The position numbers and the translations under genes were made by a program. DNA of 64,000 nucleotides from Tricholoma matsutake. Lineage: Eukaryota > Basidiomycota > Agaricomycetes > Agaricales > Tricholomataceae. The number at the start of each line of letters is the position of its first letter. Position 1 is the stretch's first letter. Where the stretch lies: assembly GCA_026075535.2 (NCBI GenBank), contig AP026549.1:7254001-7318000 (forward strand), given 5' to 3'. The notes beneath the pieces were generated by a model. The model searched no databases and had not been told where the DNA came from. It was given only the letters and a program-made list of their open reading frames with translations. Below are positions 1 through 10,243 of this stretch, piece by piece.

Positions 1-536
1 AGGCTATCCAGGAAGCATATGAATCATACATTCCTGAGGTGTCCTGGAGCACTTTGGACTGAAATTCACTACCCTGAAGACTGGCAAATAATGGCACTTT
101 ACCTACAAAGTGCCCAGGGTAGACAATAACCTTGGATGCCCTGGAATGTCCCAAGGCATCCTAGGGTAACCCAGGACACCCTGGGGACAAAAGCAATTTT
201 CCTGATGTCTAGTCGATGTTGTTCCACGAGGTGCTTCCTTAGTGGGTCATTTAGTACTGGTCTTACTCGGAGCATCTGACATAAGATAGACAGTACACTC
301 TAGCAGGCCTTCTGCATAGAGTTGTTGGGGTTCATGCACTAAGGGGCTTCCTTAGTGGTTTTGAGTAAGTTCATGTACTAAGGGGCTTCCTAAGTAGTTT
401 TGAGTAAGTTTGCAAGTTCACAGGTTAAGGGTGTAGATTGCCTACATCTAAACTAAGGACATCCCTACTACAAGTCACAGTACTTATACTAGGAAGGAGG
501 TCCTTATCATCCAATTGGAAATGTAGATGTGTATCA
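1..536. other. Repeat-derived non-coding stretch with two hairpins
   Basis: No coding sequence recognised. Two adjacent hairpins are visible. At 337-357 an arm CACTAAGG pairs perfectly with CCTTAGTG around GGCTT. At 376-396 TACTAAGG faces CCTAAGTA around the same loop, with one mismatch. The loop is close to the reverse complement of the loop in the hairpin series at 1030-1237, so this stretch may be an oppositely oriented relative of it. Confidence 0.5.
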
Positions 537-893
537 AGAAAGAATAGAAACAATAGGCCTCATGCCTAGCATGAGGTGTTATGATTTTGCCATCGGGACC
601 CGCAGGTCCGGGGTACTTTAATTTTTCTCATTCGACCTGACCCTCTTCCGATGAGAGACACTTTGATGCATGATGACTCCATGCACCCGAACCCACTCTC
701 ACAATTGACATGCCGTGCTGCAGCATGTCCTTGACATTGGATCCCTGACATTGGATCCGTAACATCGGACACCTCATGCTAGGCATGAGGCTATTCTCTT
801 ATTGTTCCCTGACATGCTGCGCTGCAGCACTCCGTGGCATCGGATGCCTCATGCAAGGCATGAGGCCTGTTAATGTCTATTGTTCTTTCTATT
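537..893. repeat. MITE-like inverted-repeat element
   Basis: The 22 bases at 559-580 recur as a perfect inverted copy ending at 790, and a third related copy lies near 835-893. The core, CCTCATGCCTAGCATGAGG, is itself close to palindromic. The interior (about 640-770) matches 5845-6010 on the opposite strand, including repeated GGATCCAATGTCA blocks, so this is a dispersed family. It carries no protein. Exact ends and target duplication are unclear. Confidence 0.55.
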
Positions 894-1029
894 TACACTT
901 GATAACAAGCTTGCATTCTGATTGGACAATAGGTATCTTCGAAACCATATATAAGCTGTAGCAATACTGCCTGTATTCCTCAGCTTGACCTAATTCAATC
1001 AATGGTCTTAGACTCAAACAGAATGCTCG

Positions 1030-1237
1030 ACAGCTTAGGAAGCCCCTAGCTGTGATAACTCGAACTCAACAGTTGGAAAGCCTCCAACTGTGATATACAA
1101 ACCGACGGTCTACTCAGAAAGCCTCTGAGTACGGATAGCCATAACGACTTGAGGAAGTACCCAAGAGAAGGCCAGAAGCCTGATACACTAGGAAAGCCTC
1201 CTAGTGTGACACCGATATAGTTGGAAAGCCTCCAACT
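1030..1237. repeat. Series of hairpins with a constant loop and variable stems
   Basis: Hairpins lie at 1030-1053, 1069-1091, 1111-1131, 1185-1207 and 1219-1237. Four share the loop AAAGCCT and the first has a close variant. The stems differ but remain self-complementary: ACAGTTGG/CCAACTGT, TACTCAG/CTGAGTA, ACACTAGG/CCTAGTGT and AGTTGG/CCAACT. Most are followed by TGTGA. A weaker fold sits at 1148-1165. Function unknown. Confidence 0.7.
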
Positions 1238-1303
1238 GTGACATACAAAGCCAAGGCTGAGTTAAAGACCTATAGTCTTAACATGAGGTACCCAATGTCA
1301 CAG

Positions 1304-2310
1304 TAATAGGTCCACTGTGCACTCTAAACTCTGGGACTGTCTCCAGAGGCATCGACACATCAAAACGCATGCTCCCAACCCCTACGAACCCCGCAACACT
1401 GCTCCAAAACTATTTCAAGCAACTTCAAATGACTTCAAATGACTTCAAACGATCTCAAACGACTTCAAATGACTTCAAACAACTTCGAACGATATCGCAG
1501 CACTTCAAATGCCTTTGGCCGCTGTACACCAATTGCACCGCCCTTTGGATACATGCAGCACACCCTGTAAGAGTTAGTGCGTCACATATCAAGCACCACC
1601 GGACATGAGGAGATACAACGATGGGATTTTAGGACGTGATTGTGGTGCTTTGACACCTTGATGATATATTAGATCAATGGGGACAGGTACCAGTGATAAA
1701 TCATGTCTCTAGATGTTTCCCTTCTTATCGTCTTTCATTTATTCTATGATTTGCAAAGATTCTCTATTGTTTTATATCTTGCCTCATGTATTCCTCATGT
1801 TTTATTTCCTTTTTAGTATCACTTCTCCCAAACATATATAGCCTTGTACTAGCTACTTAGAAGAGAAGAATACATCATCCTCTCACACCAATCCTCTGAT
1901 TTAAGAGCTATTCTCTTGAGTCCAAGTGTCTCAACTTAGTCTCGAAATTCAGTGTTTTATGCTGAATTTCCTCAAACTCCTCGTACTAGCTTCTCAAAAC
2001 TATCGCATATTGTCTATCCTCTCTAGACACCTTTCTACATCCTCATAGTCTATCCTCAGTCACCGTCAAAGGCATCTTTGTCTTTTATAAAGGCCTTCGA
2101 ACTTCTTTGAACCTCATCGCACCTCTTCAAACTTCATCGCACCTCATCACACCTCTTTGCACCTCTTTGCACACCCTTTAGAGTCGTTTTCATACCCCTG
2201 GTTTACAGCGGTGATATTTAGTACCACCTTGCAACCTTCCTCTAACTAGTGTTATACCATTCGAGCCCTTATTGTGGGTTTAGTTTGGGTTTCCTGGTCG
2301 AGTATCATCA
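1304..2310 (+). repeat. 5' LTR of the gag-only element
   Basis: It begins TAATAGGTCCAC, compared with TGATAGGTCCAC at 4451, and ends GAGTATCATCA immediately before the primer-binding site. It shares with 4451-5791 the block ATGCCTTTGGCCGCT, a TATA-like ACATATATAG near 1830, and a tract around the words GTGTTTTATGCT near 1950. At about 1425-1500 there is a run of ACTTCAAATG-like decamers. Confidence 0.6.
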
Positions 2311-2313
2311 TTT

Positions 2314-2331
2314 TGGAGCCCACCGCAAGGG
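2314..2331 (+). promoter_or_regulatory. Primer-binding site
   Basis: TGGAGCCCACCGCAAGGG starts three bases after the LTR end. TGG is the complement of a tRNA CCA end. The same site follows the LTR at 60206, and a variant follows the LTR at 5791. Which tRNA primes cannot be decided by eye. Confidence 0.6.
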
Positions 2332-2619
2332 CTTTCTAGATCAGTTCATCGTCGGACCTCCCCACCTTTCCACCACCAATTTTTTCAGCCTTTGGCTGAA
2401 GGAAGCTCAACGATTTCGATTTTGCATTGAACTCGTAGTGCCTCCGACCCTCCTGAACATCCAGGAGGTCTCAATACAGTATCTCGACCATCAATAATAT
2501 CATTTCGCACCCTTTCTCCCTTTGCGTTTACTATTTTGCTACCATCTTCGACTTCTAAACACACAAAACCTGATATCACATGAATTTCGACTTTGCAGCC
2601 CCCGAAATCTACTTCGAAC

Positions 2620-3525
2620 ATGTCAACATCCTTTATGCCAGCTTGTGGCCATTCTACATCTCCGAAATTCTATCCAAAACAGCCTCGAGAGCTACGAAAA
2701 TACTTCGAAGAGCTCGAATTTCTCTTTCCGACTTGCGGTATTACAGATCATGACCTAAAGAAGAAGCATGCCTGCCGATATGTCGACATCAATTCTTGCG
2801 AACTCTGGGAATTGCTTCCAGAGTACCAGCCTGGCACCTCATTTGATTCATTTTGCATCACAGTACACAAGTTCTATCCCGGATCAGAAGATGAACACAA
2901 ATACAGCATTTCGGACATGGACACACTCATTTGCAAACAGCTTCACATCAGTATCTTTGATTCAAACGATCTAGGAGTTTATTATAGGACATTCTACAAT
3001 GTTACAAATTTTCTTCGCTCAAAACACAGACTTTCAGAAGCCGAACAAAGTCGAGCTTTTGTTCGAGGGTTTCAAACAGATTTATGGACTCAAATTGCGC
3101 ATCGTCTCGAAGTTAAGTTCCCAGATCATTATCCCGATGACCCATATGCTCTGAACGACATCCACAACGCCGCGAAATTTGTTATAGCATCCTCAAACTT
3201 GTATTCCATTCCCCAGCCATCGATCTCGACCTTGAATTCATTGCAGTCTAACACATCAATCAACTCCAAAGATATGTCGCACATTTTCAAACATTTTGCA
3301 TTGAACTTTGCATTGGTTGTAGCAGCTTTGCATCCAACCAGAATAGCATCCGAAATTTCTGTCCCGACCTTGTTCGTCACTGATATCGCACCTTCGACCG
3401 CATCGAGCCAAATGTTTGATGTTATGCATCACAGCACGCACATTTTGGATAATGTAGAAGCTCGCATTGCAGCGCTTGAACGTGAACTAGCTCTCGAAAA
3501 AGAGCGAGAAATTTTCGCACTTTGA
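2620..3525 (+). CDS. Gag-like protein of a gypsy-type LTR element
   Basis: The ATG at 2620 is chosen because the homologous protein at 60536 starts at the equivalent place. The upstream in-frame stretch lacks an ATG. The open frame gives about 301 residues. A PRELRKYFEELEFLFP motif lies near residues 27-42, followed by a capsid-like helical region containing LLPEYQPGTSF, YNVTNFLRSK and GFQTDLWTQIAHRLEVKFP. The end is ALERELALEKEREIFAL, a short predicted coiled coil. It aligns by eye over most of its length with 60536-61723, but stops before the zinc knuckle found there. It would form the particle shell if expressed. There is no internal stop, unlike nearly all other element genes in the window. 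A function in trans is inference. Confidence 0.7.
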   Translation: MSTSFMPACGHSTSPKFYPKQPRELRKYFEELEFLFPTCGITDHDLKKKHACRYVDINSCELWELLPEYQPGTSFDSFCITVHKFYPGSEDEHKYSISDMDTLICKQLHISIFDSNDLGVYYRTFYNVTNFLRSKHRLSEAEQSRAFVRGFQTDLWTQIAHRLEVKFPDHYPDDPYALNDIHNAAKFVIASSNLYSIPQPSISTLNSLQSNTSINSKDMSHIFKHFALNFALVVAALHPTRIASEISVPTLFVTDIAPSTASSQMFDVMHHSTHILDNVEARIAALERELALEKEREIFAL

Positions 3526-4440
3526 AATTGTCATGTCGTGCCTCGCAGTCTTCATCGCATAGTTCCAGCTTCATCAGCTTTGAGTCCGATCGACCCCATT
3601 CTACCTGTTTCATTAGTATCAACTTCACCATTGTTGGTCTCGCCAGCCTCACCTTTGTCCATCGCATCGTTTGCACCAGTTTCATCTTTGATAAATTCGC
3701 CTTTTCCTATCGCACCAATTGTATTGGCATTGACAGTTTTGACATTGTCCAAAGAACGTGAAATATTTGAATTACTGTTTTTGACTTCAACTCGTCCTCT
3801 GACACCATTTTCACCTCCGCAATCTAGCTCAATTGCACCTCCGATATTTTCGTCATATTCATCCTCGTCATCACCCACTTCGACCTCAATTTTGTGTTCG
3901 CCATTCCCAATATTTTTGTCCTTGATCTCGTCATCTGTGCCATCATCCATTTCATCATGTATTTCAATATTGCGTTCGCCCTCATATATTTCGTGACCAG
4001 TTTCATGTTCACCTTCACCCTCGAAGTCCAATATAGCACTCAAAGTTCCCTATCCATATATCCATAGTCCTCAGCTCGCAACCCTTGTCGTCATCCCCGA
4101 AATTGTTATTACATCCATCGTCAACCACAGTTTCGTCAACCTCGTTTTCGATCCCTCAATCTTTCATTCAAACTATATTCAACTAGTTCCTCGACCCGAT
4201 TATAGTGATCATGGTTAGCACTCTCAACATCAACTCAATTTGTGCATTTCCTTCTCTTTCACTCGCATTTCGACTTTGTTCTATTTATCAAACTCATCTT
4301 CACCATGCTCAACATTCTTCGATTAGCCTCGACAGCTTTTATTTCAGCTTCGACACTCCATTTCACATCGGTTTAATTCGATCTCATTCGATTTACCTTC
4401 GCAGTTCGATTGACTGACCAGGATGGTCAGTATTTTAGTC
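3526..4440 (+). other. Serine/proline-rich residual gag tail and spacer
   Basis: Plus-strand frames are rich in Ser, Pro and Thr and repeat the KEREIFEL words of the gag end, matching in style the 61.7-62.0-kb region of the right-hand element. The acidic frame on the opposite strand is a shadow of this composition. No pol domain is present. Confidence 0.45.
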
Positions 4441-4450
4441 AGGGGGAGGA
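4441..4450 (+). promoter_or_regulatory. Polypurine tract
   Basis: AGGGGGAGGA directly precedes the TGATAGG start of the downstream LTR, where the plus-strand primer is expected. Confidence 0.65.
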
Positions 4451-5791
4451 TGATAGGTCCACCTTGTCGTTCAAGCTCGGAAAACACATCTATGATCGTC
4501 GTTGAAGCTCTACGAACCCATACAAACCCCTCCAAAGCTCTACGATGCTCTACAAAGCTCTACAAAGTCACGAAAATGCTTCGAAATCCTTCACAACACT
4601 TCGAAATTCTTCGTATGCCTTTGGCCGCTATAATACAATTCCCCCGACCTTCGTACAGCTCAGGATATACACTTGGAGCATCATCGATGGGTTCCAAACC
4701 AGTATCGAGCAATATTGCAGCGATATTGGCCTTTGAACAAGTCCGATATTTCCTCGACTGACTTGGAAAATCATTGAACATTGCAAATCGACATTGGACA
4801 CCATATCGCTATCTGAATACTCATCGCACACATGCCAGATGTATCCCCTACCATCGTCGAACAATATCGCACCAATATCGGGCCACGAACGAAGTCCGAA
4901 GAATCTTTGAAAATCTTCGAAAAACATTGAACCTCAAAAAACATCGTCGGACACAGTATTTCCTGTTCGAATGATCTTCAGATGCATACTGGACATATGG
5001 GACACTATATTGAATATATCGAACACATTTCGATCGCATGTGCACGCATACAATCCGCTCAAAGCAGTTTCCAATCTTTTATTCAATTTATAACAAGGAC
5101 AGTCCAGTTTTAGCTATTCTTTCTTATTATTTCTTCATCATGTGTTATATTCACCCCTTCTAGGCTCGCTTTATTGTTCTGATATACTTATATTGTCTTT
5201 TGCCTCGAGTTTTCCACATGTTTGCCTCATGTTCTCTAGCCTTTTTAGGTACTTTCTTTATTTTATATAAAAAGATGTACTAGATACAAAGAAATACAAG
5301 AAAGTCATTGTCTTCCTCCCAGATCACAGTGATTTGAGAGTTTGGTTTAGTCTTATTCAGTCCAAAGTTTGGTGTTTTATGCTAAACTTCCTTGAAATTC
5401 CTTGAAATTCCTCACATTATGCTATTTTTGCTCTTGCTTCCCTCAATTAGCCTTTTCCTCACTTCTACTACTTGTCTAGTCCCCCGATCTTGTGTCCGAA
5501 CATAGCTGCGCACTCGAAATTCCTCAAAACCTCTTTGAAAAATATTGTGACATCTCGAAAAGCATCGCAACATCTCGAAAATCATTGCAACACCTCGCAA
5601 ATCATCACAAGCCCTCGAAACACATTCTTTTAGCCTCGAACTGCTTTGACAAGCAGTTGTTCTATGACTATTTGACGGTCGGTCTGACAGGTGACATCTA
5701 GAGGGCCTCACATCCTTCCTCTGACTTGTGTTATACCATCCAAAGCCTTTTTTTGTGGGTTTTGTTTGGGTTTCTGGGTTGAGCATCATCA
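4451..5791 (+). repeat. 3' LTR of the gag-only element
   Basis: It starts TGATAGGTCC after the purine tract and ends GAGCATCATCA. It is longer (about 1.34 kb) than the first LTR (about 1.0 kb). It includes a degenerate CTACGAA/CTTCGAAA-rich section around 4510-4620 and a TATA-like TTTTATATAAAAAG near 5262. From 5792 it is followed by primer-site-like bases and then another short LTR end. Confidence 0.6.
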
Positions 5792-5841
5792 TTTTTGGAG
5801 CCCACCACATTTAGTTTGGGTTTCCTGGTTGAGTATCATCA
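5792..5841 (+). repeat. Primer-site fragment followed by a second LTR end
   Basis: After the LTR end the sequence reads TTTTTGGAGCCCACCACA (the leader of the element). It then runs into TTTAGTTTGGGTTTCCTGG and GAGTATCATCA, a duplicate of the last ~35 bases of the LTR. This is not a normal element end. It suggests a deleted tandem copy or a template-switch product. Confidence 0.55.
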
Positions 5842-6165
5842 ATGGATCCAATGTCAAGGATCCAATGTCAAGGAGTGCTGTGATGCAGCATGTCAATCAT
5901 GAGAGTCTGATGACATGGACCCAATGTCAAAGGGGTTGCTGTATCACAGCATGTGTGGGAGTGGGTTTGGGTGCATGGAGTCACCATGCATCAAGAGTGC
6001 CTTCCATGGGAAGGGGATTGAATGCATGTTGTCAGCATGCATTGTGGGTGTGTCTGGTGTCAAGGGCATGCCTCAGGCATGAGTCAGGGAGTGCCTCCTG
6101 TCTGGAGGGGATCATCAGGTGTGTCGGGTCAGTTGAATTCCATGAGTTACAAGGAAAATTGTAAC
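5842..6165. repeat. Second copy of the MITE-like repeat
   Basis: The reverse complement of about 640-775 is recognisable here: GGATCCAATGTCAAGG blocks, GCAGCATGTCAAT, and GGGTGCATGGAGTCA followed by CATGCATCAA. It stands opposite in orientation to the copy at 537-893, so the two bracket the gag-only element. Confidence 0.55.
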
Positions 6166-7223
6166 ACAACCTGCAACTGCAACTGATTGAGACTCAGGGA
6201 AACCAGACCAAAAGTCCGGTCTAAACTGGTCTATTTTTCAGTCCAGTCCAGTTCAATTAGTCCATAGGGCTGGACCTTTAAACACTAGTCAATTGCCCTG
6301 CATCAGGAATGCATACTTTTTGTTTTTTGCTTACTACATAGGTTCTAAGGTTTGAACCAGAACTGAATCTGCCAAACCCAGTTCTGTCAGTTCTGGTTCA
6401 TAGTTCTACCCTCTCCCTCCCCACCAGCAGGTTCAGCAAGGGGGTGTTGGGAAGACCCCTCCTGCCATATAAGGTATGTTTTGATCATCTGTACATATTT
6501 TTTCTCCCAATTCATTGTCAATGATATCAGTATAAAATAAAATGAAATAAAAATGTCATTGAGTATACCAACTGAACTTGGAGGCTTTCCTGTGCCATCC
6601 TTTTACAGAATTGAGTCCTCAAAGCCTACTGCAAGTTTGCAACTAAGTGAACACTACTTAGTATCTGCCAAGCACCATATTTCTTCAAGTTGAAGAAGAA
6701 GTCAGAGTCATTCCCATGGACTACAGGCCATTTTGACATCCACAGGTTTTAGTATTTACAAGTACACATGACTGGTGTTGGATTATGTGTCACAAATTGT
6801 TAGAAGTGTGAGAACAAACAACAAATAATATAGGAACCATGTTTGACCTCAGTGAGCTCGGAAGGCAAGCGGATGGGTACTACAACAACAATAGACTACC
6901 TATGTAATATTAGGAGTAATATAATTACCAAGGAAGATAAATAAAGTAACTAAAATGGAACGAGTGACATTGAAATGGAGAGAACAATAAAAAATACCAA
7001 AATGGGCATTGCACATGCTTGCACAACCCCTTGGCTATTCTAACAACTGGTCCAGTATGAGCAGGGTTTTTTTCAAGTTTTGTTACAATAAATCACCTGG
7101 TATATTGTAAAGGGTAGTACTACAAAGGCACACTAATGATTGAACAGCAAATCATTGCTTATTGATGCCTATCAATGTCATTTTCACCTTGGTAAAAAAA
7201 GATTTGGCCAGCAGGACCCCCCC
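6166..7223. other. Non-coding, motif-rich stretch
   Basis: 6200-6300 is dense in GGTCTA, AGTCCAG and TCCAGTCCAG. 6345-6410 is dense in AGTTCTGGTTC and its complement, the kind of composition seen in sub-terminal parts of DNA transposons. From 6420 to 7223 no gene or clear repeat was found. Confidence 0.4.
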
Positions 7224-7940
7224 CTACATTTGGTTCAGGATTCCTGTCCCAAGACCCCCTTGAGGTTCAGGTTGGTGAGCTGTTTGGAGGGCATCTAACA
7301 TGTGGGCTATGTTTATACAGTGTTCTGCTAGTGATGACAACCAGATGATGATGCAATCTAGGTAGATGTGGCAAATCTTCCCAATGAGCTCTGAGAGTGC
7401 TAAGGTGACACAATGTTGGTGTGTGGCTGGGGAGTTCCATGAACCCATCAGCATGATGACCCATTCCCAAAGTCCAAAAGGCGTGAGCATTGCAGTATAT
7501 TTGACATGATCTGGGTGAACCAGTGTCTCAAAGAATGAATTTGTCATATCAATTTTCCCCCAGATTTTTCCTTTGGAGCAATCTGCAAGAATGTCATTGA
7601 TATGTGGCAGGGGATAGTGATCCAGTACAGTGACATTGTTCAATTTCCTGTCATTGTTTACCCACCTGGGAAGAACTGTCTTGTCAGCCTTAGAGATAAT
7701 AAACAATGGGGATGCATAAGGTGATGAGGATGGCTGAATGTGTCCTGCCATGATGTGCTGGTTGATGAGTGTTTTCCAGCCTGCACAGTATTTTGTAGGG
7801 CAAGAGTAAGCTTGACTCACTGAAATTGGAAGCCCTGTCTCAATCTCAATGTGATGGTACACATTGTTTGGTAGGTGGGAGGCATGTGGGATATCACTTG
7901 GGAACCGGTCCTTGAATGACACTTTGTATTTAGCATCCAA
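7224..7940 (-). pseudogene. Ty3/gypsy reverse transcriptase fragment (remnant A)
   Basis: The minus strand reads a gypsy reverse transcriptase start to palm: the IETGLPISVSQAYSCP lead, SPYASPLFIISKAD, NDRKLNNVTVLDHYPLP, the DMTNSFFETLVHPD palm motif, and TPFGLWEWVIMLMG. The metal-binding box, normally YLDDI, reads YLDCIIIW. One catalytic aspartate is therefore lost and the enzyme would be inactive. The frame stops shortly after, before the connection and RNase H domains. Protease and gag remnants continue upstream on the same strand (to about 9608). It differs clearly in sequence from gypsy B and C, so it is a separate lineage. Confidence 0.85.
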
Positions 7941-8049
7941 TGTGAGAAGGATCTTTTCTCCTGCTACTTGTTTTATTCACATCCAGATGGACACAAAAAG
8001 GTCTGGTGATGCAGATGTGTATGCATCAAAATTGAATTTTTCAGGCTTT

Positions 8050-8534
8050 TCCTTGAATAAATTGAACAATTCACAGTGTACTAGTTGTCATGATTTCCAT
8101 GTTTCAGCTTGCCCTTGTTTGATTGCTTTGGCTTCTTGTTTTCTATGCACATTTGGAGATATCAACGGTTCATGCTTGATTGGAGGTGGAGGGTTCAGTA
8201 GATTGTAGTTGCTGTCTTTAGCTATTGCCATTCGCAGTTCCACATTGACAACAATCTTGTTTCTTGCTAAGAAATCCAGTCCCAGGATGAGGTTGGTGTG
8301 AAGGTTAGGACAAAAAATTGCATTGACTACTCATGATTCCCATGCTGCATCTTCTGATTGAAGGTGTACTTTACAATACTCATCTAAAACTGTGATAGCA
8401 GTTGATTCTCTTTTTCTTTCTACAAAGGCACCAGAAACTGAAAACAGTTTGAAAAGTTTACATCGTGGCAGGCACATGAGGTCAGCAAAGTTAGAGGAAA
8501 TCAGCACTGGGGTGGAACCATGGTCAATGAGAGC
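8050..8534 (-). pseudogene. Aspartic protease region of gypsy remnant A
   Basis: On the minus strand the motif LIDHGSTPVLIS appears, the D-x-G active-site region of a retropepsin. It is followed about 60 residues later by LILGLDFLARNKIVVN, the usual second hydrophobic motif (ILG..FL). Stops interrupt the frame between these parts. Its place between gag and reverse transcriptase is as expected for a gag-pol polyprotein. Confidence 0.65.
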
Positions 8535-9608
8535 TCATATTGGAGTTGGTGTGTAGGTAGCTGGGGCATCAATGCAGCATGCCACCAAAGGTGGGGAGAA
8601 ATTATGGGGGATGTACTTTTCAGTCTTGTCATCACCTAAGCTGATGTTGCTATCCTCGCTGTCTTCCCCAAAAACAGCAGCAACTATGGTGGTGTTCTGT
8701 TTCTTTCCAAATGCTGCTTTGGCTTTGAGGGCATTTGCCAAGGTGACATTCCTGCAAGCCTCAGGCAATGGTTGCTCTTTAGGTCCCAGAGTGCAGTCAG
8801 GACCCATGTGTTTGACATAGAAGATACAGCAGTGGAAACAACCTTGGTGGGCCCTGAGTAGATCATGCTCTGCTTGTGTGAGCTTTGGGGTTGGTGTGAA
8901 AGAGGTTGTGGATGTTGTGGCTGTGGAGGTATTGGAAGGTGCAGGCATGTTGGCTTGGGAAGAATTGCAGAGGATGCCACAAGGTTTGGATGTGGTCTGA
9001 CTACCGACCATTGCAATCTTGACCCATTCAGCTCATTTGTTGGAAAGCTCTAGGTGGAGAAGGTGGACACATTCAACCCACACATACAGATCCATGATCT
9101 TGTTGAGGTAAAGATGGGTGTTGCTTGCATCATAAGAGAATTTCAGTCTGGGTGAAAGTCTGGGAACAAAGTGAGCATGTAACTTGTCTTCCTCAATATG
9201 ATAGTTGGATTTTGCAATCCCAAGCTCTGCATTTGCCTCCTGGACTCTCTCTGTCCAAGAGAGGAAGGGTGTCATACCCTGGACTCCAATCTGCATAGCA
9301 ACAAGTTTGTCTTGCCAGTTTTGGGGAAGGAATTTCTTCTTGAACTCTGGGAGGAACTGGGGGAATGTGAGGGCAGAGAGGTAGGCATTGTTTGCATTGA
9401 CCCAGGATTGAATGCCTGAGCCTTCAAAATTATATATGATGGAAGATACACAGTCCGCTTCTGTGATGGATTTGTGTTGAAAAAACTGGCAGCAGGCATT
9501 TTTAAAGGCTCATATGGTGGCAATTGTGATGCAGCCTGCAGACAGAACAGGGGCATGGCTTGCAGATGCCTGTTGTCCCACAGCTGCAGCATAGGGGATC
9601 TCTGTTGC
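8535..9608 (-). pseudogene. Gag region of gypsy remnant A
   Basis: Three minus-strand segments in different frames make up the gag. A capsid-like part lies near 9033-9600, including a stretch reading FNTNPSQKRTVYLPSYII. A Ser/Thr/Pro linker follows, then a knuckle-like CFHCCIFYVKHMGPDC. The cysteine and histidine spacing (C-x2-C-x6-H-x4-C) is longer than the standard C-x2-C-x4-H-x4-C. Frameshifts break it. The 5' end of gag and the leader are missing where the next element begins. Confidence 0.6.
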
Positions 9609-9789
9609 TGTAATTTACCCTCCCCCACCTATTCCGGTTGGAGTCCAGTTATTCCAGTTGGAGTCCAGTTATTCCAGTTATTCTGACCAGATTCTGGTTA
9701 CTCCAGATGCTCAACTTAGAGTATATACCCTAATGGATAGTCAAATTTCAAGTCTTAAGTTGTCAAAGTGCCTACAAAATATATTTGTG

Positions 9790-9878
9790 CAGAGTAAGGA
9801 TTGAACTCAAGACATCTTGATTAAAGTGATCACATGACAAATCAAACATGTGTGCTTAACCAGTTGAGCCACAGGAGA
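9790..9878 (-). ncRNA. tRNA-like (SINE-type) RNA polymerase III module
   Basis: On the minus strand TGGCTCAACTGGTTAAGCAC fits an internal A box, and GAGTTCAATCCTTACTC, about 45 bases on, fits a B box. A tRNA cloverleaf with paired acceptor arms is not convincing, so this is tRNA-derived rather than a functional tRNA. Confidence 0.5.
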
Positions 9879-9962
9879 ATTATTAGTTAGTAATATAATG
9901 TTTATTCATGACACTCTAATTTTTTTTGAAGTAGTTAAGATTAAATTTTTTTAATTGACCAC

Positions 9963-10228
9963 ATCCCTCACATTGAATGCGAGGGAGTGGGCATGATTGG
10001 GATTATATACATAAACAAAAAATCCTCCCTCTCACAAGATGCGAGAGGGAGTTTTATTTATATACATAAAAAGCTAACCCCTCACGCTGAACGCGAGGGG
10101 GGAGGTAAAAACATGAAGAAAAAAATCCCTCCCCCATGCAAAATGGGGGAGGGGGGGCACAATACTAATAAATAATTAAAAGTACAAAAAAAATCCCTCC
10201 CCACATGAAGTGCGGGGGAGGGGGAGGG
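9963..10228. repeat. Five spaced hairpins with differing GC stems in AT-rich sequence
   Basis: Stems start near 9963, 10025, 10078, 10127 and 10195. The pairs are CCCTC/GAGGG, CCCTCTC/GAGAGGG, CCCCTC/GAGGGG, CCCTCCCCCAT/ATGGGGGAGGG and a CCCTCCCC/GGGGAGGG form. Spacers of about 30-45 bases are AT-rich and related (ATACATAAA, AAAAAT). Arms change together so that pairing is kept. Confidence 0.65.
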
Positions 10229-10243
10229 GATGCAACCCCACTG

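Larger units (their letters stand above)
1304..5791 (+). mobile_element. Gag-only (non-autonomous) Ty3/gypsy-type LTR element
   Basis: Two related long terminal repeats (1304-2310 and 4451-5791) enclose a 2.1-kb interior. In order it holds a TGG primer-binding site, a gag reading frame, a serine/proline-rich tail region and a purine tract directly before the second LTR. No protease, reverse transcriptase or integrase can be read in it. The same gag family precedes protease and reverse transcriptase in the element starting near 59.1 kb, so this copy looks like a deletion derivative that would depend on such a partner. The two LTRs differ strongly, so the copy is old or was assembled by recombination between relatives. 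Confidence 0.65.

Noticed and set aside
1030..1237. CRISPR-like array
   Set aside because: The copies are hairpins with constant loops and variable stems, not identical repeats with unique spacers, and the genome is eukaryotic with no cas genes.
3552..4043. Acidic minus-strand frame in the gag-only element
   Set aside because: It mirrors the Ser/Pro-rich plus-strand composition; the plus strand is the coding strand of the element.
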